Assembly (NCBI GenBank): GCA_011009095.1
Contig: VTPC01001768.1
Span: 18,267-82,266, forward strand
DNA from: Ignelater luminosus
Lineage: Eukaryota > Arthropoda > Insecta > Coleoptera > Elateridae
Reading direction: 5' to 3'
DNA length: 64,000 nt
Notes under the pieces: generated by a model
Database searches by the model: none
What the model saw: only the letters and a program-made list of their open reading frames with translations
What the model was told of the DNA's origin: nothing
Shown here: positions 24,101-33,599 of the stretch, piece after piece
Position numbering within the stretch: the stretch's first letter is position 1
Layout of the letters: every line of letters starts with the position of its first letter
Made by a program: the position numbers and the translations under genes

Positions 24101-24543
24101 ATAATCACTCTGATAGTCATAGACTAGAAAACTTAAGAAATGTTGATGCGAAAATGCAAATCTCCAGTGAAATTATAAGTGATATGAATCGAAACAGTAA
24201 TGGTAATAAGTCTTTAAATCCAATTGAACTTACAAGTAACACAGATTTAACAGATAAAAGACCTAGTTATTTATCTTATTATGAAGACTACACAATTCCA
24301 AAATATCAAACATCGCCAAAACCAGATAACCAAGAACCATGCAGCTCCGAATCATCACCAGAAGAAAGAAAGGAGGCATTTCCAAAAAACCATTATCTAG
24401 AAAATCATTCTGATAGTTATAGACTAGAAAACTTAAGAAATGTTGATGTGAAAATGCAAATTTCCAGCGAGATTGTCAGTGATATTAATAGAAGCAAAAA
24501 TGATGATAATTTCACAGTTACTAGCCAAACTGTTGTACAGTAA
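11510..24543 (+). CDS. C2H2 zinc-finger protein, 850 aa, four coding exons
   Basis: The coding sequence joins 11510-12136, 12195-12347, 12408-12586 and 22950-24543 (2553 bases, 850 residues plus stop). All junctions are GT-AG and keep frame; the last completes an Arg codon split after two bases. The start has an AAAATG context and is the first Met of the open frame. Residues 1-132 are Ser/Thr/Asn-rich, with a FLAPLGGFQLTPEECNEI-type stretch near residue 67. Eleven fingers of C-x2-C-x12-H-x3-H form follow from about residue 135 to 487, mostly with short H-x-G/S-E/x-R/K-P-type linkers typical of DNA-binding arrays. A poly-Asn spacer lies between fingers 9 and 10. From residue 476 the tail is a tandem repeat. 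A nuclear nucleic-acid-binding regulator is likely from the family; target and orthologue are not recognised. No SCAN, KRAB, BTB or ZAD domain is visible. Confidence 0.85.
12195..12347 (+). CDS. Zinc-finger gene, coding exon 2
   Basis: This 51-codon exon is flanked by acceptor TATAG (ends 12194) and donor GTATAT (12348). It supplies the last His of finger 3, the whole of finger 4 (CTDCGCAF...) and most of finger 5 (CEECGESF...HKNHL), and it is phase 0 at both ends. The preceding intron is only 58 bp, a typical short insect intron. It is too short to appear as an independent long open frame and is recognised from the finger pattern. Confidence 0.83.
12408..12586 (+). CDS. Zinc-finger gene, coding exon 3
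   Basis: It follows acceptor TTTTACAG (ends 12407) after a 60-bp intron. It completes finger 5, encodes finger 6 (CHDCGSSF...) and most of finger 7 (CPVCNKEF...). It ends after the first two bases of an Arg codon at donor GTATGT (12587). The remaining base is supplied by exon 4, 10.4 kb downstream, which starts A-ATG-CAT-ACC and gives R-MHT, the expected end of finger 7. Confidence 0.83.
12815..14281. mobile_element. Long-TIR DNA element with mariner-like remnant
   Basis: The left end GGGTGGTCACACTAGCATG and the right end (reverse complement GGGTGGCACTACACTAGCACG) are similar. Further in, 12935-13085 and 13710-13965 are inverted copies sharing GCTTTAAATAAAAAATTCTC, TGATGAYGTCATCAATTTT and GCATACAATTATGTC. 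The inner part, 13.1-13.7 kb, carries a transposase fragment on the minus strand. It lies wholly within intron 3 of the zinc-finger gene. The target duplication is unclear. Confidence 0.55.
13220..13462 (-). pseudogene. Tc1/mariner-superfamily transposase, C-terminal fragment
   Basis: The 80-residue frame contains LLWTFLWGYLKNKIYFNKP, the usual segment after the SPDLTPLDFF catalytic motif, and ends in FVQRLAFCQEVHGSQFQHII, the usual C-terminus of insect transposases of this group. The SPD motif is degraded to a non-matching sequence, so the third catalytic acidic residue is lost. It is an inactive relic inside the long-TIR element. Confidence 0.55.
14530..15382 (+). mobile_element. Inverted-repeat element C, copy 1 (nested)
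   Basis: Arms at 14567-14715 and 15235-15380 are inverted copies (CTCGGAAATTGTAAGAGATA ... CACGGCTTACTAGATATTTG). Left of the arm is an ACAGTGTGTCCACATTTTGA terminus; the matching right terminus is missing after CCGAG at 15380, so this copy is slightly truncated. It sits inside the 3.5-kb transposon and must be the younger insertion. Open frames inside, including 14703-14966, show no known domain. Confidence 0.65.
15486..17571 (-). pseudogene. Transposase-like protein of the D-x-T-x-x-N ... LACRHH family, broken
   Basis: Pieces in all three minus frames follow one another: the start at 17571 (MTSPLACPS...), then a Lys/Glu-rich segment at about 17280-16914 (LIDQRTERKM...), then FVVDDLVIY at about 16700. 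Next come GMCFDMTSVNIG at about 16550-16515 and ERELLWLACRHHILEIL at about 16475-16430. RDDYMKLIELALE follows, then an ERGVKLFKEF tail ending at a stop at 15486-15488. This order recalls a protein family common in arthropod and other invertebrate genomes, here clearly the cargo of a transposon. At least six shifts or stops make it non-functional. The DDE assignment of the family is inference. Confidence 0.55.
18099..19927. mobile_element. 1.8-kb element D, long copy, in intron 3
   Basis: It begins GTATTTGTGGAAACACGTGA and ends with CCTAAAACATGAAAAAATAACGTTACATCC-like sequence, the same termini as the 200-bp element at 9.62 kb. The interior is noticeably GC-richer than the surroundings and includes a 107-residue plus frame (18246-18569) with no recognisable domain. 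A non-autonomous element carrying unrelated sequence is the likeliest reading; coincidental nesting of two elements is possible. Confidence 0.45.
20064..20258. mobile_element. hAT-type MITE, 195 bp
   Basis: The termini GAGATGGGCATAATC and GATTATGCCCATCAC are inverted repeats. They are followed inward by further symmetric sequence (TGATTTTATTAATC / GAATCAGTAAAATCA). Flanks TACTAATTA (20055-20063) and TACCAATTA (20259-20267) form an 8-9 bp duplication with one mismatch. Size, terminus and duplication length fit hAT-derived MITEs. Confidence 0.65.
20346..20520. mobile_element. pogo/Tigger-like MITE, 175 bp
   Basis: It starts CAGTGGAACCTCCATAACTC and ends with GACTTATGGGAGTTCCACTT, inverted termini of the kind seen in Tc1/mariner pogo and Tigger elements. 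It is flanked on both sides by TA (20344-20345 and 20521-20522). The interior repeats CGAGTTATAGAA on both strands. No coding capacity. Confidence 0.65.
21515..22350 (-). mobile_element. Inverted-repeat element C, copy 2 (opposite orientation)
   Basis: Arms are 21551-21705 and about 22215-22350, with the same sequences as copy 1. The asymmetric core (for example the CATATGTTTAAAGCCATGGC block) is in reverse order compared with copy 1, so this copy is inverted. The right terminus is also incomplete. It lies about 600 bp before the exon 4 acceptor. Confidence 0.65.
22950..24543 (+). CDS. Zinc-finger gene, terminal coding exon with tandem-repeat tail
   Basis: Acceptor TATTTGCAG ends at 22949. 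The exon finishes finger 7 and encodes fingers 8-11 (CVTCGEGF, CSECGSCF, CKFCSRAF, CDICNKAF), then the repeat tail, and stops at TAA 24541-24543. An in-frame ATG at 22924 lies in the intron, so a long frame from that Met overstates the exon. The composition (Asn, Ser, Lys, Glu) suggests that the tail is disordered. The alternative that this is a separate gene is less likely, because its 5' end completes the broken finger exactly. Confidence 0.85.
23416..24540 (+). repeat. In-frame tandem repeat coding the protein tail (3.5 copies)
   Basis: Units begin at 23416 (333 bp), 23749 (330 bp), 24079 (300 bp) and 24379 (partial, to the stop). Each starts with a Phe-x-Lys-Asn segment derived from the second half of finger 11. 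Units 1-3 contain the phrases YLSYYE-x-YTIPKYQTS and EPCSSESSPEERKE. Units 1 and 2 share the segment HQRQHMDV and a following NENIYEQHSQEPK. Units 3 and 4 instead share ENLRNVD-x-KMQISSEI. Copies are very similar at the nucleotide level, so the array looks young. Confidence 0.9.
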
Positions 24544-25126
24544 ATTTTTACTATGTATTCTGTAGAACTGAATATGCTAGTAAACTGTTTGGATTTTTTT
24601 TGTAATAGTTGTGATGTTTATTAATTTTTGAGATTCCAACATTTTTATAGTGTTTTAGAAATATTTAAGTTATTTAATTAACAACAAAGGGATTAATCTT
24701 AATAATGTTATAATTTACCTACTTAGAAGAATATTGCTTAATGGAATTTACAATCAGATTGCTACTATAAAACAGAATCATATCTTGTTCCGAGAAGTTC
24801 GAAATGAAACCAGTGATCACTCGCAATCATTTAGAATGTCTTAGAAATATTGTTTTCCTATTTTTAGTGTTTTATGTAACTCTCTAGCAGTTTTGAACTT
24901 CTGGAATTTTTGAGAATTAATGTTTTATTGTAACAATATTATTTTTTTAAGTATTCCTTTTTAAGTTTTTGAAACCTGTTATTTCTATTTTAAATCATTT
25001 AAAAAAGAATTATACTCAAGTCACATTTTATGTATATCTTCTTGACTTTTTTATGAGTTTGAAGAAACTGGGTAGTAGTTTTTACTTTTCATATTGTATT
25101 GATCCTTCTCTATTATTGTTTTATAA

Positions 25127-25132
25127 AATAAA
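25127..25132 (+). terminator. Candidate polyadenylation signal of the zinc-finger gene
   Basis: An AATAAA hexamer lies about 580 bp after the stop codon, in AT-rich DNA followed by T- and G-containing sequence. It would give a 3' UTR of about 600 bases. It is a plausible signal; the cleavage site cannot be located from sequence alone. Confidence 0.45.
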
Positions 25133-25184
25133 GCATTAGTAGAAAAAATAAAATTGTATGTAGTAATTGTTAGAGGATCTTACC

Positions 25185-25290
25185 TAAATTGTAAGAGATA
25201 AGAAGTCAATAAGTCAGAATTTATCAGTACTTTTGGATTTTAGAAACATTCCATGCCTTACTAGATACTACTAAAAGTGAAAATCGTGAA
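25185..25290. repeat. Degenerate fragment of element C arm
   Basis: The sequence AATTGTAAGAGATAAGAAGT and, about 60 bp later, CCTTACTAGATACTACTAAAA follow the order of the element C arm. The second arm was not found, so this is a decayed partial copy just after the zinc-finger gene. Confidence 0.4.
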
Positions 25291-25299
25291 GTTTCTTCA

Positions 25300-27160
25300 A
25301 AACTCAATATCAGATGGTCATAGATTAAACATGCATTGATCAAGTCATTTTAAGTCAAAAATGTCTAATGAACATATATCTGATACTCAATCATTATGAA
25401 GTTACAGCCATTTTAAATTATTATTAGGTATCTGTTTCTGCATATCAAACATACACAAAGCCAGTATATGCAACGAATTACAGTAAGTAATCCATTACTC
25501 TTTGTTTTCTAGATTTTAATATTAGTTATAAATAGAACACAGATGTCTTATGGAATTCTCTTGTTTTTTTTTCACATCAAACTTTATCTTGGGTCAGTTC
25601 CTAAAACAAGATTACAAGATCAAGGCTTGCTTTTGTTTTTAGTTTTTCATAATTGAGTTTTAGTAAAAAAAATTAATAGTAAATGGTGCCCTTTCCAACA
25701 GCAGCACACCAGTTGCTGCTGGTATTATCAAAAAACGTACATAATCCTCCATATATGCAGTGAAAAATGTTAATTACCTTATTGATATACTTAACCTAAG
25801 CTATTACTTAAAATTTATGTTTGTATTTGTAGCAGTCTTAATGGCAAATTAGAAAACAGTCGACTGTTTTGTTATGATATGAAATGCATGTCAATTTATT
25901 AACCTTTGTATTTAAATTTTATTAGATATTTGCTTCATTCATAAGATTTAAATATGATGGCTATTAAATAAATTATCAATATGCATTGCTTATGTAATCT
26001 GGGCATTGATTATGATAGATTTATGAAATTTTAAACATAAGCAACTTTATTCATGAAAACATTATGAAGAATCAAGTGAACTACATACAGGGTTAGCCAA
26101 AAGTCTGGAAACAGTTTTATTGTAGCAATATCGATAGGATTAGTGGAATAATAAACCTTGGGAGGTATATTACACTATATTATCTAGATTCTGACAGGTG
26201 AAAAAAATTGATTCAATTATCCAGTTTTGCATAATTGATATCAACTTCTAATTTTTAAATGGCGCTCTAGTATTTTGATGACATTTTCTAAATCTGCATC
26301 AAATTCTAGATACGACAGTAAAGAAAAAAATTAAATAAAACAATTCGCTTCGCTTTAATAAATTAATAAAGTTTGCAGTTTTAGTGTATTGAGTCCTGTT
26401 AATAGGCGGAGAAATTATAATTTGTTTTAGTGTATTGTGCTCCGCCTACATCATCTAGTTGCTTCCTATAGGTGGGGAGTTGGAATACAACACTTACGGG
26501 GTAGGGTAATACGGGTCATTAGCAATGGCCGTCAGCTTAGTATCATAATGGCTCCGTCTATTAACAGAACTAAATACACTGAAATACATATTGAATGCAC
26601 ATTATTCCATGTGCACTCTATTTTTTTTTTCTGTTCACAAACCAGACATTAGTAAAAAAATACGTCCAATACACACATTAATTATTTTTATAATTTTCAT
26701 TCTAATAAATTATCTATGGACTCAAGTGAAAGCCTCAGAAATTTGGATTGTTCAAGCTTAACTATGGGTTTCAGACAGGGCATCTCAGCAAAGATGGAGA
26801 AATTAGTATTATTTTCATTGCACAGAGATCACAGATTAAAAACTGGAGTCTCTGGATGAAAACTGGATGAGCACCCTATTTTCTGCCAATCTCTTTATTT
26901 TTTCAATTGTACAGTTTTTCCTGTGCAAGTTTTTTTATTCTATTCTTTATCATTGTTCTTAGTCTTTATCTAATTTTCTGGCTTCATTCTATGCACAAGT
27001 TTTCATTATTTTAACTGTTTCTTTTCAATTTTTCTACTGTTGTTTCCTATTGTAGTCGTTCCCATATCTATTCTTCTTCGCCTTATTACTAATTTTCTGA
27101 AGAATCTCATTTCTATGGCAACGATTTTGCTTTCATGTTTTGTATATTGGCCTGGTATAG
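25300..27160. other. No supportable gene
   Basis: Contains an isolated ACAGGGTTAGCCAAAAGTCT terminus-like sequence (26091) without a found partner, and a short TAGGCGGAG/CTCCGCCTA hairpin (26403-26449). The rest is plain AT-rich DNA. Confidence 0.35.
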
Positions 27161-27167
27161 CCTTTTC

Positions 27168-27485
27168 AACGAACTCCAAAGGAGTCATTACTGAATTTGC
27201 ATTTTTTGTCAAATTTTTAAATTTTGACTTCAGATTTGGATTCTATATCAAAAACTAAAGACAACGTGGTATCTTCGTTTTTTGATAATTCTTCAGGAAC
27301 GTGGTCGAAATGGCCGCTGAAAATTAAAAAATTTTCAAAAAAATTTACTGTAGAATTGTATTCTACCTCAAAAAATAAGACAAACGTATACTTTTAGTTT
27401 TTTGATATCATCTCGGGAACATGGTCAAAATGGCCGCCAAAATTTGAAAAAAGTAACAAAACAGGAGTTCGTTGTGGTTATGCTT
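27168..27485 (+). repeat. Dispersed repeat E, left copy
   Basis: It shares with 29848-30108 (inverted) the blocks GGAGTCATTACTGAATTTGC, TTTAAATTTTGACTTCAGAT, TTCGTTTTTTGATA-TTCTTCAGGAAC, and TCGTTGTGGTTATGCTTTGC followed by ATTCCCAGATGTTT. Within this copy the phrase TTTTTTGATA...GGAACRTGGTC(A/G)AAATGGCCGCC occurs twice (about 27280 and 27400), an internal duplication. Coding potential is not evident. Confidence 0.5.
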
Positions 27486-28639
27486 TGCATTCCCAGATGT
27501 TTGAATCTGTTTTAAGTTTGGAAATAATAAATAAGTAACTGTTCTTATTTCTGTCAATTTACAGTAAATATTGTTTCTTTTTTTCTCTTGTTTGTTTCAT
27601 TTATTATTATCATAACTTTGCTCTTCTTTGGATTTATTTTTATTTTATTATTCAGTGTTTCATCCATACATTCAGTAGTTTTTATTTGTGTAATTATCAT
27701 GAAATAAATATTGAAATTCTATTTTATTTGACATTTGGTTAAGTATGTACATTAATTCATTTCTAGAAATGGAGCAAATTGAAGAATGAAGATATACAGC
27801 GTTCCCGATGTTTATGGGTCATATATGGCTGTGGCAGGATGACAGTTTGAGTATTGTAAACCGAGCTGTTTATCTATTAACTCAGCTTGTAGAATCTTAT
27901 TGACACTTAATGTACTTTAAGGTTATGATTTTATGACAGTTTGACCACAGATTAAATAAAAGTCAGATATTTCACTTCGACAAATTTATGGATTCTATTG
28001 CTCCCTCTCTCTCAGAGCAACTCCCAGAGCTTGCTATTTTGACATGTACTGCGCAAGTAGCACAGCATGGTATACACTTTTCATAAAACGCGCGTAAAAG
28101 GGTAGGCATGGTAAACTGCCAGAGCTGCAAATGTAAATGTGCATCTGTGGTTTGACCTCATGCTGTTGTCTTTTTTTTGTAACAACACTTCCAACCTAAC
28201 AAAATGAAAGCATGGCCTGTTACGACCCAGAAACATCATGAACGGAGTATAGATGTGTATTAAAAAAAAGAAAAAGATAGCATTAGGCATTTTTCTAATG
28301 TAAGACAACATCGACAATGGTTGTCATGGAATTTAGTCAATAGGCGATTAATAATATGACCCACTGTATTTGGACAGTTGCTGTAAGTTAGCATGACAAA
28401 TTAATTATTTTTTGTTAATATGATTTTGTCTAAAGTATAGTTGATGTTGACCACTATAACAAACATGCAAGCCTCAACATAAATGTTTTCATATCACTTT
28501 ATTTTCACAGTACTTGAGAAAATGAAAGTTTAAGAAAAGAGAGGTCTTTTATCAAATCAGTGTTAAATCAATTTTATTACTAATAGTATAATCTAAATCA
28601 ATCAGTATTGTTGGGTTTAAATAAATATAACTTATTTTG

Positions 28640-29250
28640 CAGCAAGTAGTAATATTGCCCAGATATCCTGTTTAATCATTTTCAACTCTTCCTTTGTGCA
28701 TGACCATTATTTCTTCATGATACCATAGATGCTTTCAATGGGGCTGCCTAATGGCCAAGGTAAAACTTCAATATTGTAGGTTGCAAATCATGTAGTGGTT
28801 GTTTTGGCGGTGTGGCAGCTGGCTCCATCCTGCTGGAAGATAAATCCACCATTTATCTTCAATTTATTGATTGATGGAAGGAGCTGTTGTTCTAGAATGT
28901 TCTGATATTTGACTGCATTAATGATACCATCTATAAAATGTAGGTTGCCAACACCTTTACTTGATATGCAGCCCCAAACCATTAGCCTCATAGGAAATTT
29001 CAGTTTTTTCTAAGTGTAGGTGGAAAGCTTCAGATTTCTTACTAATGACTTGGCTTTTAATGTCTCCAATGCGAGTCTATTGTAATCTATGGCACTTCTG
29101 ATTTGCCGTAAGTGATGGTTTTGCTTTTGCCTAACAACTATTAGTGCAAATTGTTATTTGGTTACCCTATAGAAGCTGTATCTCATTTCTTGAATTTGCT
29201 GTTGACAAGTTATTACTATTACAGATTTTCTTATATGAATTTCTCACAAA
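28640..29250 (-). pseudogene. Tc1-type transposase relic
   Basis: The open core 28788-28991 reads MVWGCISSKGVGNLHFIDGI and then FIFQQDGASCHTAK, the middle of the Tc1 DDE domain with its second catalytic Asp. Continuing in another frame towards lower coordinates is a WFATYNIEVLPWPLGSPIES-type segment, where the normal SPDLNPIE motif is shortened, then IMKK followed by a stop. Upstream residues are present but scrambled by stops. It is inactive. Its inverted termini were not found. Confidence 0.7.
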
Positions 29251-29419
29251 TATTTTAGTTCTGTCATACTGGCCCATCAATCTTTTTTTACAGTCTTTCT
29301 CAAAGCTCCTATCATCATGGTGATAAGTTTTTGCAGATTTTATGGTTCCTGTTATTTTATACTTAGAAATAATGTACTGAAGTACCTTTTTGAGTATACT
29401 GCAGCTCTTATGAAAAGTA

Positions 29420-29651
29420 CAGGGGAAAAATGATCTAAGTCACATTAGATCTGAATATGAGTTATACATCATTTCTTATAGTATCGTTCCTGCTCTTTCA
29501 CACTGTGTACTTGAAATTAACAAAATACTGATCTAAGTCACTGCAAACCGCAAATAAAAATAGGTGCTGTATGGAAAAGCAATCAAAGTCCGCGCTTTAA
29601 ATTGAATTATCTCAAAACTATTTAAATGTGACTTAGATCGTTTTTCCCCTG
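29420..29651. mobile_element. TA-flanked MITE, 232 bp
   Basis: The termini CAGGGGAAAAATGATCTAAG and its inverted counterpart match over about 29 bp with one or two differences (CTTAGATCGTTTTTCCCCTG at the right end). TA dinucleotides flank both ends (29418-29419, 29652-29653), as for Tc1/mariner-mobilised MITEs. No coding capacity. It lies next to the Tc1 relic, but no shared termini were seen. Confidence 0.7.
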
Positions 29652-29847
29652 TACTCTTCATATAATAATTATTCAGATAATTTTAATATTACTGTAATAG
29701 GATTCTGGATGATTTGTGTTTGGGCTCGTAATACAGAGCAATAAAAAAGAAATCTTATCAAGGTTTCTTTTGGAATAAAAACTATAGGGCATGGATTAAA
29801 TTGCCTTTTAAAAGTTTTGTGTAATTAAAAAAATGGTGTATATGCAA

Positions 29848-30108
29848 AAACAAAACATCTGGGAATGCAAAGCATAACCACAACGAATTCCGTTTTGTTA
29901 CTGAATTTGAGCAATAGTTTTAAAAAATTTTCAAATTTTGACCATGTTCCTGAAGAAATATCAAAAAACGAAGACACTGCATGGTCTTTAGTTTTCAATG
30001 TAGAATCCAGATCTGAAGTCAAAATTTAAAAAAGAAAATGCTGACAGACGGACACACAGACTTTGCAAATTCAGTAACGACTCCTATGAAAGTTTCTTAA
30101 AAATTTAT
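29848..30108 (-). repeat. Dispersed repeat E, right copy (inverted)
   Basis: Reverse-complement partner of 27168-27485, lacking one of the two internal duplications. Its minus frame 29825-30022 has no recognisable domain. Confidence 0.5.
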
Positions 30109-30109
30109 T

Positions 30110-31830
30110 TATTAGAAGCACTTTTCTGTAATGGTCAATTTGAAGATAGTGAGTATTTAAAGTATTTTCAAAAAGTAACCTCAAAATCTGACAGTTACTA
30201 CAGTCATTTATTAAATTACAAATATGTCATGCACTGACATGTTTTTTATTTCAAAATTGACTGTGATGAGGTTTCTTTTTGAATGAATTTCCAATCTAAA
30301 TTTTAATGTGAGCCCTGATCAGCAGCAGCTAGTAGATATATGAATGTACAAATGAATATCAAGAAATTCTTAATGTAGATTTTGAATAAAATCGATACAT
30401 TAACAGATATATATATTCCACTTCTTTTTAGTGCATATTATGCAGTTTAAAAAAGAATGTAAAATATTTTAAATAATGAAATGTTTCAGTTTTCTTCCGC
30501 CACATATAAACAGTAAAGTTGCTTATAATGGCAGCATACTAAAATGGTATCGTTTATCCTTAAATGCTATATTACTAATATTTATCGAATTGTCATTAGT
30601 TAGCATTTTTGTACTTTATTTATTTTTAATGATTCTAATTTATAACACTAAAAGCATAATTTGTTGCTGATTATAATAATGCGATATCAACAAAACCAGA
30701 CAAAACTATGCAATTATGTTTTAAATTAACTAATCTGTTATGATAAAAAAGAATTTCTTAATGCAATCACTTTGAAATGTGACTTGGGTATTGGTTCTTC
30801 AACTTCATAATTAAAATAAAATTGAACTAGTCAGACCATAAAGAGTTATAGATATTTAAATGTTGACATGAATTGTAAAATGCTTTTTTTACTTTTATTC
30901 TATTAAGTATATTATAAAGCAGTATTTTAGATTATTAATATATTTTCTAAAACACAGCTTAGCATCTTTTTTTTCAATTTTTAAAACCACTTGTTAACCT
31001 TGCATATAAGCATACTCAAATTCTTAATTATATTTTTATCTACGTATTTATGTCGATTGTCAATACATAAAATTATTTCATAAGAGTTTTCATTGATATT
31101 CTAACCCTTTATGCAAATTAAAGTTTTTTTAATAAGAAATTTTATTCTATTAATCAGTTGTTTCAATCAACTTTGAAACCACATTTATTTTATGTATTTT
31201 AGTCACAAATGTTTATTTGAGCCATAGGTAATTATTTGCAGTTTTTTGTTGCAATACCTCAAAAAAAAGAAGAAAAAAAAGAAAGAAATAGGTTTGTACA
31301 CTTAATCCCTACTTTTATTCAGCATTTCTAAATTCTTCACTTCAGTGTTCACTTCAATATCACAGCAAAAGTCTGTATGCACAGGCAGCCTGCTAATATT
31401 TGTACCTATTACAAATCAAAACATCAACAACAACAAAGAATTTGAACAAGAACACATTTATTTTACTTGTATGGGTAAAAAAGCAACTGTCACAGGTAGG
31501 TACCAGAATTTTTTTAAATAAAAGCTCACAATTGAAAATAATGCAAAATAGAATAAAACTTGAATAATGTAACATTTGCATTATTTTATGTCAATGACCT
31601 GTTCATCCACACATCATATATACATTTAATGAATAACCCAGAAGGGAGGAGCCATAAATTCAAGTTAATTTGGAATCAAATAATTAATGGAACAATTACA
31701 AGATATGTAATTGTTTAATAAAGCAACTGTCTTAATTATCCAGAAATTTCTAATGTTTCTGACATTATTGTTTAAAAATGATAAATAATAATAAGTATAG
31801 TTAATAGCAGTAGAATTTCGGGGAAGCTTC
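30110..31830. other. No supportable gene
   Basis: AT-rich sequence with chance frames only (for example 30476-30670 and 31393-31581) and an A/G-rich run at 31259-31288. Confidence 0.4.
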
Positions 31831-31839
31831 TGCACTTAG

Positions 31840-32220
31840 CAAATAACCTTTGCTGCCTTGCAATTGGAACCACCTCTTTGGTAGGCTCTTGGTTCATTGC
31901 CAAGGGATTAACAACCACCATGGATGTTGCTGTGGCAACTGAAGAGCCTATACAATAAGCACCTTGTCCCATTTTGGTAGTTAATTACTTGGAGCCACCA
32001 ACCACCTCATCAATAGGAACATTTGTAAGGTAACTACTTGGAACCACCTCAAGAGATCCAAGTCATTGTTTTTGAAAGCTTAGTGACTGATTACCACAAA
32101 TATCAGTGTGGTAGCTTAAGAGTGTATGTTATTTTTAAAAATCTCAGCTACTCTATTGGGAATGGAACCCTGTAAATTACCACTCAGTCATCTGCTCTCT
32201 GTTAAATAAACTTACAGACA
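31840..32220 (-). repeat. Possible tRNA-derived SINE
   Basis: Read on the minus strand from 32205, the sequence has TGACTGAGTGGTAA, resembling a tRNA A box. It is followed by GGGTTCCATTCCC, resembling a B box, but only about 25 bases away. A body follows with three copies of a GAGGTGGTTCCAA-type phrase (31857-31876, 31983-32003, 32033-32051). The frame 31772-31972 falls in this body and is not a credible protein. Weak evidence; no A-rich tail or target duplication was fixed. Confidence 0.3.
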
Positions 32221-32698
32221 AGTAAGTTTTTTCAAACTTAAAAGCAAATATAAGATGAAACTTTCTAAATCTGTCTAAAAGTTGAGTGATATTTGTCATA
32301 GACCTTACGATTTTATTTTTGCTATTCTGAAGAACATCAATCGTTCAGGTAAGTAATTATTTAATGTAATCAATGTAACCTTTTTTTCATGGAGGAATGA
32401 GTTGTTCAGGACTCTGAAATGCAACAAAATTCATAAACTAAAGGTTATTCCTTTGTTTTCCATATAATGTATCAAACTAAATTGTGCAGATCTGTATTTT
32501 GATGTGCATTATTAAGCAATTTCTGAGGATTAGTAGAAATACCTATCTAATAGTCAGAAAATCTATTAACGACTGGGTTTCTTCCCTCTTTAATCACCAC
32601 ATATTCTTGAAATGTTACTTTTTCTATATAGAAATCTCCTATCTCAATTTTAACTACGTACTCAAAATAAATATAACATTAGCAAGAAAATAAATAAA

Positions 32699-32905
32699 AA
32701 TATGCTGACTGGAGCTAGGGTTGTCAGACGCCCTCTTTTTCCCGTAGATATTCTAATTTTTATTGCACCTAGGGAAATCCGTGGTAGACTTTTAGTCGCA
32801 TAAGTTTTTTTCCCTAGCAAAAATCAAATTCTCTGGACAGGAAAAGTTCCTTTTCCACAACGGAAATTAACTGTAGGCTGTTAGGACTGCTCAGTCAGCA
32901 TATAA
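32699..32905. repeat. Small inverted-repeat element, about 206 bp
   Basis: ATATGCTGACTGGAGC at the left and GCTCAGTCAGCATAT at the right are inverted with one base inserted. The interior is slightly GC-richer and contains TAGGGTTGTCAGACGCCCT. The size fits a MITE; the target duplication is unclear. Confidence 0.4.
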
Positions 32906-33599
32906 ATAATAGACAGTATGCATTACACCTTTCCCCTATCCCACTATATTGAATGAATCTCTAGATTGTCTTAGTTTTTAAAAGAACCTTATAGAGGAAA
33001 CTAAGTAACTTTGAGAGCAAACGAAAACAATAAATTCTTTAATATGTATAATATGTTTAAGGAACATTCCACGAATATTTTTCAGATGTTTTTAGTAAAA
33101 AGTTAAATTTCGATATGTAAGTTGCAATTTACGGAGCAACAGACACCGCTTGTAGGAACCAAAAGATCTGGCTGAGTTATAGCGTCACTTCGCCATTCCC
33201 TCAACTTTTCTCTCTGTGTGACCAGACATTGCTATTTCGTTTTTTCATTTACTTTTATTTTGTAGAAGACATCAATCATGTAATCTATTTTTAAGTTCAG
33301 TCGCCCCTACTGTTTTGTAACAAAAACATCTCATGTAGAAATATTTATCAGTTAACTGTAAAATGTCTTGAATTTTAAATAGCATAATATAATGAGTGTC
33401 CCAAAAATATTTACGTCAGGGTTTAGTTTTGCAACTGAGAACGTATATCGTTTTGATGGTTTTTAATATCCAGTTTTAGTGACAATTTACATTTTAATAA
33501 ATCAGTAATCAAAATAATGTTCATTCACTTCCTGCTTTGCGCAATTGTTTTATATAACATATAAAGCAGCTTTGTTACAGCTCTCTTGGCCGTTTACTG

